Positions 34,545 through 41,030 of a DNA stretch of 41,030 nt are shown in pieces. This DNA comes from Spirochaetales bacterium (GTDB lineage: Bacteria > Spirochaetota > JAAYUW01). Numbering within the stretch: position 1 is the stretch's first letter; each line of letters starts with the position of its first letter. Location of the stretch: contig JAAZOT010000011.1 in NCBI GenBank assembly GCA_012797605.1, forward strand, positions 1-41,030. The letters are read 5' to 3'. The notes beneath the pieces are model-generated. The model made no database searches and had not been told where the DNA came from. It saw only the letters and a program-made list of their open reading frames with translations. Both the position numbers and the translations under genes were made by a program.

Positions 34545-34575
34545 TTGACAAAAATTTTAAATCCGGTTGACTAAT
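34545..34575 (+). promoter_or_regulatory. Candidate promoter for tRNA-Lys
   Basis: A perfect -35 TTGACA (34545-34550) and an ACTAAT -10 (34570-34575), spaced 19 bases, lie just before the tRNA. The start would fall about 10 bases before the mature 5' end. The -10 is weak and the spacing long. Confidence 0.5.
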
Positions 34576-34591
34576 CTCGTTACGAAATTAC

Positions 34592-34664
34592 GAGATGCTA
34601 GCTCAGCCGGTAGAGCACCTCCCTTTTAAGGAGGGGGCCACAGGTTCGATCCCTGTGCATCTCA
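34592..34664 (+). tRNA. tRNA-Lys (anticodon UUU)
   Basis: All arms fold: acceptor GAGATGC with GCATCTC plus discriminator A; D arm GCTC/GAGC; anticodon stem CCTCC/GGAGG with loop CTTTTAA giving anticodon TTT; variable GGGCC; T arm ACAGG/CCTGT with TTCGATC loop. It is 73 bases without an encoded CCA. It reads lysine AAA/AAG codons, which are very common in this genome. Confidence 0.97.
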
Positions 34665-34668
34665 AACT

Positions 34669-34700
34669 AAAAAGCGACTCTTGAGGGGTCGCTTTTTTTT
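34669..34700 (+). terminator. Terminator after tRNA-Lys
   Basis: GCGACTC pairs with GGGTCGC-type arm (7 pairs, one G-T) over a 5-base loop, flanked by an A-run and followed by TTTTTTTT. It starts 5 bases after the tRNA. Confidence 0.9.
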
Positions 34701-34862
34701 ATATTGCTCATTTAAGATAATAATTAATATTTCTGTCTTTTTTTCAAGTTCTTTTGACTAACCCTTTATATTTTCTTATTTGCATAATAAATATTTTTTG
34801 CTATATTATTAAAGGTAAAATCTTCAAGATAAAAGTATATGAAATAATTTTTTGGGGGGAAA

Positions 34863-35603
34863 ATGAAAAAATCTTTTACTTTATTCGCACTAACACTTTT
34901 AATCTTTATATTTTCAGTTGAACTTTTAGCTGGTTCATCAAATTCGAATTATCTAGTAACACTTGGTGGGATAAATGGTTATATTATTTGTCCTACTGCT
35001 CTTCCAGTACCAAGTGGTTCGTTTAACATCAATGCTGGCTGGATCTTTTCATCGCCAAATTATCTCCCAGTAGGCATAGCTTTTTCATTCATTAAAAATT
35101 GGGAAATAGGCTTTGGTCATCAATTCGCTTTAACTTCTGATGCAGTTGCTACTCCTTTTTTAATCTCAACAAAATATAGATTTCTAGAAGGTAAACTTGA
35201 CCTTTCTTTAGGCGCTGTTTTTGAAATTTATGAAAACTCAAATTCTGTTGAATTTTATGTTGCTTTCCATAGTGGTTCTGTTTTTGGTAAAGGAATGATG
35301 GATATAGTCATTGGTAAAACAATAAATTTTGGGCAAGGGATAGATAATTCCATTAATTTTTATATTGGGACCTTGATACCTCTTGTAGGCGATGTTTTTT
35401 ATTTAGTATTGGATTTTTCAAACAATGCTCTTGGAAACGCTGCGACCTATATGTCAGTGAATAGAGGAGTATTTAATGCTTCTTTAGTATTTGATATAAT
35501 TCCAAAAGTATTATCAATATTCGTAGCCTCTTATGATTTTATGGATAATCCTTTTTCTACTATAGGTATAGGATTAGATTGGAGGCTTTCATTTGCTAGA
35601 TGA
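34863..35603 (+). CDS. Exported protein, probable outer-membrane barrel, unknown
   Basis: 246 residues. The signal peptide is cleaved near LLA|G (residue 23). The mature region alternates polar and hydrophobic residues (INAGWIF, WEIGFGHQFAL, YRFLEGKLDLSLGAVFEI) and ends in 'IGIGLDWRLSFAR', which suggests a small beta-barrel of about ten strands. No family is recognised. A GGGGGG ribosome site precedes it. Its stop overlaps the PBP start by four bases (ATGA), so it is the first gene of the PBP-PPC-TPR-thiN unit. Confidence 0.6.
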   Translation: MKKSFTLFALTLLIFIFSVELLAGSSNSNYLVTLGGINGYIICPTALPVPSGSFNINAGWIFSSPNYLPVGIAFSFIKNWEIGFGHQFALTSDAVATPFLISTKYRFLEGKLDLSLGAVFEIYENSNSVEFYVAFHSGSVFGKGMMDIVIGKTINFGQGIDNSINFYIGTLIPLVGDVFYLVLDFSNNALGNAATYMSVNRGVFNASLVFDIIPKVLSIFVASYDFMDNPFSTIGIGLDWRLSFAR

Positions 35604-37693
35604 ACAGAAAAAGTAAAATCCTTTCAATTTTAATCTTTACCATAATTTTTGTTTTCATTGTATTATCTTTTTTAGTTGTTTTTACAAGTTGCAGTAGTGA
35701 CATTGCAGAAGTTGTTTTGACAATTTCAGGGAAAAAAGACAATATTTATATTAGAGTAAAAAACTTTGAAAATCAGATTCATCAAGGGGGGCGTGGTTTT
35801 GCTAGCCCCCATTCAATTACAATATTTGATAGAAATAAGATAATTTTAGCTAAGATATATGATAGAGATTTTGAATATGTTAGTATAGAACAGATCCCTC
35901 CATATCTTGTAGATCTTTTGCTTATAAAAGAAGATTTCACTTTTTTTACACATAAAGGGATAGTACCTAGAAGGATTCTTGTATCTATCTTAAAAAACAT
36001 AAGATACAAAAGAAATGCTTTTGGTGGTTCTACCATTACACAACAGGTAAGCAAACTTTTATTTACAGATCAGACAAAGACTATTTCTAGAAAGGCAAAA
36101 GAGATGTTAACAGCTTTTTACCTTGAAAAGATACTTACAAAAGATGAAATTTTAGAAATATATCTTAATATTGCATTTTTTGGTTATGGTAGATATGGAG
36201 TCGCTAAAGCTTCAGAGTTCTATTTTAATAAAAAGGTAGAACAGTTAAATTTTGCTGAATCTGCAATGCTCATATCTATAATCTCTTCCCCAGAAAGATT
36301 TTCACCATTAAAAAATAAAGAGATAACTAAAAGCAAAATTAGTTATCTTATGTCTAGGGCATTAAAGGTAGGTTATATAAACGAGAAAGTCGCAGATTAT
36401 GTTAAAAATGATTTTATTGAAAACTATGATTTTCAAAAACTAGGAACAAATTCTTATTTTAATATAGAAAATAAAGCTCCTTGGGTTAGAAATTATGTGC
36501 TTTCCTTTATTGAACAAAATTATGGCCTTTTAAAAGCATTTGAGTATGATTTTGAAATCTATACTACAATAGATATTAATGCGCAATTTGCATTACAAGA
36601 TTCTGCTAATACTTATATATCTGAAATATTACCTCAAAAGTTAAGTAATATTGAAGATGAGAACAAAATTGAAATTTCTTCTATTTCTATAAATCCAGAA
36701 ACAGGTGAAATACTTTCATTTATTGGTGGTAAGAAACTCTCTCCAGTAAATGAATTCAATAGGGCTTTTTACAGTAAACGGCAAGTTGGTTCTATTTTTA
36801 AGCCATTTTTATACCTTTATGCTTTTATTAATGGTATTGTAACTCCAATGTCCATATTTGAAGATAAACCTTTAAAACTCGAACTAGAAAACCAGATCTG
36901 GGAACCTAAAAATTATGGTAATCAATATTATGGAAATGTCTTTATCTTTGATGCAATAAAAAAATCTTTAAATTCTGTTATGATTCAAGTAACTCAGAAG
37001 ATTGATTTAAATAAATTTATAGATTGGTTTAATGAAAATATAGCTCTTTATATCGATAAAAAGACTAAAGAAAAAATTATGCCATACCTTTCGATAGGTC
37101 TTGGCACCTTCGAATTTTCACCTTTGGATATAGCAACGATGTATACACCGATTGCTTCCTTGGGGAATGCTAGAAAACCATACCTTATAGAAAAAATAGT
37201 CTCTCATCAAGATATAATCTATAGTAATATAAAAGAAGAAACTTATAACTTTGTTGAACCAAAATATATTAAAGAGTTAATCTGGATTTTAGCAGCAACA
37301 TCACAAAAAGGTGGTACTTCATACACTGCCAAAATCCAAACTAATTTTAATTATCCAGTCTACTCAAAAACAGGTACAACAAACAATGGTATGGATTCAT
37401 GGTTCGTAGGATTTACAAAAGGGCTTTTAACAGTTATTTGGACTGGGTATGATTTAAATAATGGCAAAACACAATTGACTGGAGGTGGATTTTCGGCTTA
37501 TCTATATTATCTTTACATACAAAAAATCTATCCTTTCTTTGCGGAAGATTACAATTTTGTCGATGAATCAGGAAAACTTGTAAATATTTGCACCGATTCA
37601 CTTTTAATAGCTAATCCAAATTGCCCAAATACTGTTGTCATTTATCTACCGAATGAGTTAATTCCATCTAATAACTGTAATATTCATCAATAA
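35600..37693 (+). CDS. Bifunctional class A penicillin-binding protein
   Basis: 697 residues. An N-terminal membrane anchor (about 10-32) is followed by a GT51 glycosyltransferase domain: catalytic Glu111 in EDFTFFTHKG, then GGSTITQQVSK. The transpeptidase has Ser398 in SIFK, SLN at 456-458 and KTGT at 590-593, all intact. It polymerises lipid II and cross-links peptidoglycan in the periplasm. Peptide stem composition is unknown; if the organism uses ornithine as many spirochaetes do, DapF would not be needed for the wall. It overlaps the preceding exported-protein gene. Confidence 0.95.
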   Translation: MNRKSKILSILIFTIIFVFIVLSFLVVFTSCSSDIAEVVLTISGKKDNIYIRVKNFENQIHQGGRGFASPHSITIFDRNKIILAKIYDRDFEYVSIEQIPPYLVDLLLIKEDFTFFTHKGIVPRRILVSILKNIRYKRNAFGGSTITQQVSKLLFTDQTKTISRKAKEMLTAFYLEKILTKDEILEIYLNIAFFGYGRYGVAKASEFYFNKKVEQLNFAESAMLISIISSPERFSPLKNKEITKSKISYLMSRALKVGYINEKVADYVKNDFIENYDFQKLGTNSYFNIENKAPWVRNYVLSFIEQNYGLLKAFEYDFEIYTTIDINAQFALQDSANTYISEILPQKLSNIEDENKIEISSISINPETGEILSFIGGKKLSPVNEFNRAFYSKRQVGSIFKPFLYLYAFINGIVTPMSIFEDKPLKLELENQIWEPKNYGNQYYGNVFIFDAIKKSLNSVMIQVTQKIDLNKFIDWFNENIALYIDKKTKEKIMPYLSIGLGTFEFSPLDIATMYTPIASLGNARKPYLIEKIVSHQDIIYSNIKEETYNFVEPKYIKELIWILAATSQKGGTSYTAKIQTNFNYPVYSKTGTTNNGMDSWFVGFTKGLLTVIWTGYDLNNGKTQLTGGGFSAYLYYLYIQKIYPFFAEDYNFVDESGKLVNICTDSLLIANPNCPNTVVIYLPNELIPSNNCNIHQ

Positions 37694-37711
37694 AGTTTGG
37701 GATTAAATCAA

Positions 37712-39115
37712 ATGATTTATAAAAGATATTTCAATATTATTTTCCTTATTATATTGTTAAGCATCCTATTTATGCAAATTTCCTGTAAAAAATCAGATAA
37801 TTTTACTATAAAAGGTGAAATAACTATTTCAAAAAGTAACTTCTTTATTAAGACTAATAAAGGGATCTATGATTTAGAAATATCTTTTGAATCAAATGTA
37901 TCTTTCGAACTATCCTATATTTATAAAGAAATAACTTACAAACAAAAGTACGATAACATTAAAACACTAAAATTATACGATATTGACTTTGGAAAATATT
38001 ATATACAGTGTAATGTCTATGATTTAAGAGGGATCCCTAAAATAAGTTACAAGATTGACTTCACAAAAAAACAATATTGGTATTCATCCCGATACGAATC
38101 TGAACCTAATGATAATTTTGAAATTGCTTCAGATTTTGTTTTGACAAATTATAATATATATTCTAATGTGGGAAGACTTGTAAATGAAAGTGACACCGAC
38201 TTTTACCGCATTGTAAATGATACATTTTTCGATATGAACTGCATCTTGACGATATCAACATCGGACAATAATTTCTCTGCAATTTTATATGATGAAAATC
38301 AAAATCTTATTTCCAATGTTAATAAGAATCTTCCATTTAAGTTTTTAGCAAAAAAAATATATTATCTAAAAATAAGTTCAAAAACTTCAGATTTTTATCA
38401 CCTTCCATATATCATTATAATTAAACCTATTACTTCTTTATCCAATTTTTCTGAGTTTGAACCAAATAATACTAACGAAGACGCAAATAAAATTGAGATA
38501 AATCAGACCATTTTTGGGGAAATTTCCGAAAACGATGTCGATTACTATACTTTTAATGTTGAGAAGGAAGGATTTTATAGGATAATTTTCTCTTCTTCTT
38601 CATTTCCTTTCTCAATATCCCTAATCTCGGATTTTGGTAGCTTCTTTGGAGATTATAAAATGCATCGAGCTGGTTCTTTTCGACATTTATTATTACCAAA
38701 AGGTATATATTATATTAGATTAAATAATATTGAAAAATCTATTTCAAAAACATATTCTTATTCTATTAAAGTTGAAAATGATTCCTCATCATTAGAGATA
38801 GAACCAAATGATGATGAAACATCGGCAAATGAATTTACTATATTTGATAATCTAGTTGCTTCTATTTCATGGGAGTATGATATTGACTATTATTATATTC
38901 AACTTGAAAAAGATCAAAATAATATTATAATTTCTATGGAAGATCCTTTTTCTATATTGAAATGTGAAATATTTGTTGACAATATTTTTATTTCTTCTCT
39001 TGATATAAAAGAAGGATCTACTCAAATTTTGGTTAGTGGGAAAAAAGTACTAATAAAACTATCTTCCTTAAATTTTTCAAAGGAGATAGTTTATAATATT
39101 AAAGTAGGAAATTGA
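37712..39115 (+). CDS. Lipoprotein with three PPC-like repeats
   Basis: About 467 residues. A signal peptide ends in the lipobox QISC (Cys25). EPND/EPNN motifs start at Glu131, Glu250 and Glu364, about 115-120 residues apart, each followed by 'A..F......G.......D.DYY' beta elements. This is the pattern of bacterial pre-peptidase C-terminal (PPC) domains, usually found on secreted proteases; here no protease is present. A beta domain at 28-115 precedes them. The ATG at 37712 is chosen over a TTG at 37697. It may bind peptidoglycan or sugar in the periplasm near the PBP; that is inference. Confidence 0.75.
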   Translation: MIYKRYFNIIFLIILLSILFMQISCKKSDNFTIKGEITISKSNFFIKTNKGIYDLEISFESNVSFELSYIYKEITYKQKYDNIKTLKLYDIDFGKYYIQCNVYDLRGIPKISYKIDFTKKQYWYSSRYESEPNDNFEIASDFVLTNYNIYSNVGRLVNESDTDFYRIVNDTFFDMNCILTISTSDNNFSAILYDENQNLISNVNKNLPFKFLAKKIYYLKISSKTSDFYHLPYIIIIKPITSLSNFSEFEPNNTNEDANKIEINQTIFGEISENDVDYYTFNVEKEGFYRIIFSSSSFPFSISLISDFGSFFGDYKMHRAGSFRHLLLPKGIYYIRLNNIEKSISKTYSYSIKVENDSSSLEIEPNDDETSANEFTIFDNLVASISWEYDIDYYYIQLEKDQNNIIISMEDPFSILKCEIFVDNIFISSLDIKEGSTQILVSGKKVLIKLSSLNFSKEIVYNIKVGN

Positions 39116-39117
39116 AG

Positions 39118-40650
39118 ATGATCTATGCATTAGTATTATTGATCCTAGTAGGTATTGGTATTTCTTTCTATTTCCTAGTAATTAAAAGGATGCCACTTGA
39201 AATTCAGATTCAAAAGTTATACGAGTTGGAAAATTACATTGGAGTCATTGATTTCTATAAGAGGAATCAGGAAAGATTAAAAGATTCTTTGAAATCTCTT
39301 TTCTTCTATGGAGTTTCACTTTATAAAGTAGATGATATCGCAAATGCCATCCTTGTTTTAGCTCCTATGGAAAAAAATCAATTATTTTCAGAATTTAAGT
39401 ACAAACTTGAATATTACGAAACTTTATCTGATTGTTTTTTCAATACTGGTAGTTTCGTAAATGCTTTTTATTATTTCTATCAAATCTTACAGATAAATCC
39501 AAGACATTTTGAAGCATTATTTTACATAGGTAAAATTTATGCAGCAAATGCTCAATTTAAAAAAGCAAAAATATTCTTATCCGATGCAAAATCTATTAAC
39601 CCTAAAAATAAAGATCTATTAGTGCTACTTGGACTTATAGAACTTGAAGAAAAAAGATATAATGAGAGTCTTACCTATTTTAATGTTGCAAGAGAGCTTG
39701 ATGCTCGAAATACAAAAATTTTATTTTTCATTGGTTATTTGAAAACTGAACTTAAAAATTTTGTAGATGCTTTAGATATACTTAAAGAAGTATTAAAAAA
39801 TGAAAAAAATCCTAAAATTAGAACTTTTACATATTATCTATTCGGTTATATCTACCAATACCAGCATAATATAAAAATGGCTATTCAGTATTACACTTAT
39901 CTACTTGAAAATAGAAAATTTATATCCAAAGAAATTTTATTAGAAGTATTATATTCATTGATGCTTGCTTACTTTATCCAGAAAGAATATCAAAGAGCAT
40001 TTCAGATACTTGATATTCTCTTTTCAATAGACAGGAATTATAAAGATGTTTCAGATATTGCTTTTGAAAAAGAAAGAATAATATCTAAACCAGAATTTAT
40101 AAAAACACTTGAAGATTGGAGTTCACTTATAAATCTTAAATTCCCAGACTCTATAGTTGAAGAAGATTTGCTTTTTGCAAAAAATATAGACCTTTCAACA
40201 ATAGAAAAAAAACTTGGAATAACCTTGAATATTACTGAAAAGATGAGTTATGATAAGTTCATTACTTCCAAATATCAAGACTGGGTATTTTTAAATATGG
40301 AACTGCTTAGATTCATGGGCTTCACAGAAGTTAGTAATTATAATCTAGAAAATGATCCAGATTTATTCAATGGAACAGGAGTCTATTTCCTTGGAAGAAG
40401 ATCTGCTAATGGAGCAGTTGTTTCATATCTTATTAAATTCTCAAGAAATAAAACAATTTCAAAAGAGCTAGTTAACTTCGCAAAAGATGTAAAAGACCTG
40501 ATAAAGGCAGATAAGCTTTTATTTATTCATTCCTATTCAATACCATCAGATGTGCTTTCTATCGCAAATTTGAACAAGGAAATAGAATTTATAAGTAAGT
40601 CCGGTTATCAACAAGTTTTTGAATCCTATATTTCCAAGGTTGGAAAATGA
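39118..40650 (+). CDS. Membrane-anchored TPR protein with C-terminal Mrr-like domain
   Basis: 510 residues. One N-terminal membrane helix (about 2-22) is followed by KR, so the rest is probably cytoplasmic. TPR-type helices run from about 25 to 330 (INPRHFEALFYIGKIYA, 'NPKNKDLLVLLGLIEL', 'ELDARNTKILFFIGYL'). Residues 394-505 (MELLRFMGF, then a strand series, then 'DKLLFIHSYSIPSDVLSIA') follow the layout of Mrr-type restriction endonuclease folds, but the usual Asp and Gln of D...QxK are replaced, with only a Lys in LIKF left. It is therefore likely a non-catalytic nuclease fold. AGGA lies 8 bases before the ATG. Confidence 0.7.
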   Translation: MIYALVLLILVGIGISFYFLVIKRMPLEIQIQKLYELENYIGVIDFYKRNQERLKDSLKSLFFYGVSLYKVDDIANAILVLAPMEKNQLFSEFKYKLEYYETLSDCFFNTGSFVNAFYYFYQILQINPRHFEALFYIGKIYAANAQFKKAKIFLSDAKSINPKNKDLLVLLGLIELEEKRYNESLTYFNVARELDARNTKILFFIGYLKTELKNFVDALDILKEVLKNEKNPKIRTFTYYLFGYIYQYQHNIKMAIQYYTYLLENRKFISKEILLEVLYSLMLAYFIQKEYQRAFQILDILFSIDRNYKDVSDIAFEKERIISKPEFIKTLEDWSSLINLKFPDSIVEEDLLFAKNIDLSTIEKKLGITLNITEKMSYDKFITSKYQDWVFLNMELLRFMGFTEVSNYNLENDPDLFNGTGVYFLGRRSANGAVVSYLIKFSRNKTISKELVNFAKDVKDLIKADKLLFIHSYSIPSDVLSIANLNKEIEFISKSGYQQVFESYISKVGK

Positions 40651-41030
40651 AAACTGTCTTATATATTTTAAGTAGTGGATTTGAAAATAAAAAAAAATTT
40701 GAAAATCTTTATAATCAAGCTGATTATATTATAGCTGTAGATGGTGGTCTTTTGATTGCAAAAGAAAATAATCTTATTGATAAAATCTTTTTCGCAGTTG
40801 GAGATTTTGATACATGCCAAAATCCTGAAAAGATAATTTCTGAAGATAAAATATTTAGATTTCCAGTAAAAAAGGATTTAACAGATTCAATTCTAGCATA
40901 TAAATTATTTAATGAAAACATAAAGAAAAACCAAGAAATGGAGTTTAAACATATATTTTTTTCAGTTTCAGGCCCAAGGCAAGATCATTTCCTGTCTTTA
41001 ATTTTCTATTTTACTTGGCTTTTTAATCAA
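40647..41030 (+). CDS. thiN: Thiamine pyrophosphokinase, N-terminal part
   Basis: 128 codons open to the window edge, starting with ATG in a four-base overlap with the TPR gene. Motifs of the family are in order: DGG (32-34), GDFD (52-55), KKDLTD (Asp77) and SGPRQDH near the end of the window. The enzyme makes thiamine diphosphate from thiamine and ATP. The C-terminal lobe lies beyond the window. No thi-box riboswitch is seen, consistent with its place inside an operon. Confidence 0.9.
   Translation, partial: MKTVLYILSSGFENKKKFENLYNQADYIIAVDGGLLIAKENNLIDKIFFAVGDFDTCQNPEKIISEDKIFRFPVKKDLTDSILAYKLFNENIKKNQEMEFKHIFFSVSGPRQDHFLSLIFYFTWLFNQ

Noticed and set aside
1-41030. Insertion sequence or prophage
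   Set aside because: No transposase, integrase other than Cas1, or phage structural gene is seen.

Overview
The window comes from a strongly AT-rich bacterium with two membranes. Outer-membrane barrel candidates, lipoproteins, a class A penicillin-binding protein and a Csm-type CRISPR system occur together. Low GC, frequent TTG/GTG starts, spirochaete-like lipoboxes and a MoxR/DUF58 cluster point most to a spirochaete-like lineage. This is an inference from gene content, not a phylogenetic result.

Region 1 (1-7375, minus strand) is a type III-A CRISPR-Cas locus read cas6, cas10/csm1, csm2, csm3, csm4, csm5, cas1. Cas1 is cut by the window edge. The Cas10 HD and GGDD motifs and the Csm3 aspartate are intact. 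No CRISPR array and no CARF-domain effector lie in the window. A 22-bp perfect hairpin and four copies of TTAAGCAA separate cas6 from cas10. Region 2 (7642-13226) holds a minus-strand outer-membrane protein with its terminator, then a plus-strand envelope cluster: DUF4129 protein, unknown membrane protein, MoxR ATPase, DUF58 protein, unknown membrane protein. No BatA/B or transglutaminase partner is seen.

Region 3 (13263-21741) contains a CyuA/serine-dehydratase-like Fe-S enzyme that converges, with 2 bp between stops, on a minus-strand block: ahcY, dapF-like, rpsO, pnp, rnj. This block joins RNA turnover and amino-acid metabolism. The DapF-like protein has serine in place of both catalytic cysteines. 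Region 4 (21942-31342, plus strand) has an esterase, rpmF, plsX, fabD, acpP, fabF, rnc, a DNA polymerase III delta-prime subunit, an overlapping PAS histidine kinase with a CxCxxC motif, and pyrE with a 377-bp leader.

Region 5 (31408-41030, plus strand) is an envelope region: an orphan FecCD permease, a lipoprotein with a calcium-loop motif, a FadL/PorV-like barrel, tRNA-Lys(UUU), another exported protein, a class A PBP, a lipoprotein with three PPC-like repeats, a membrane-anchored TPR protein whose C-terminus resembles a degenerate Mrr nuclease fold, and the start of a thiamine pyrophosphokinase gene. The last five genes overlap or nearly touch and probably form one operon.

Short tandem duplications of 11-15 bp recur in the spacers (before csm1, dapF, ahcY, after plsX). 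The strongest leads are the Ser/Ser DapF homologue, the TPR-Mrr-like protein, the cas6-csm1 spacer, and the cysteine-bearing kinase. No wholly new multi-gene system can be claimed from sequence reading alone.
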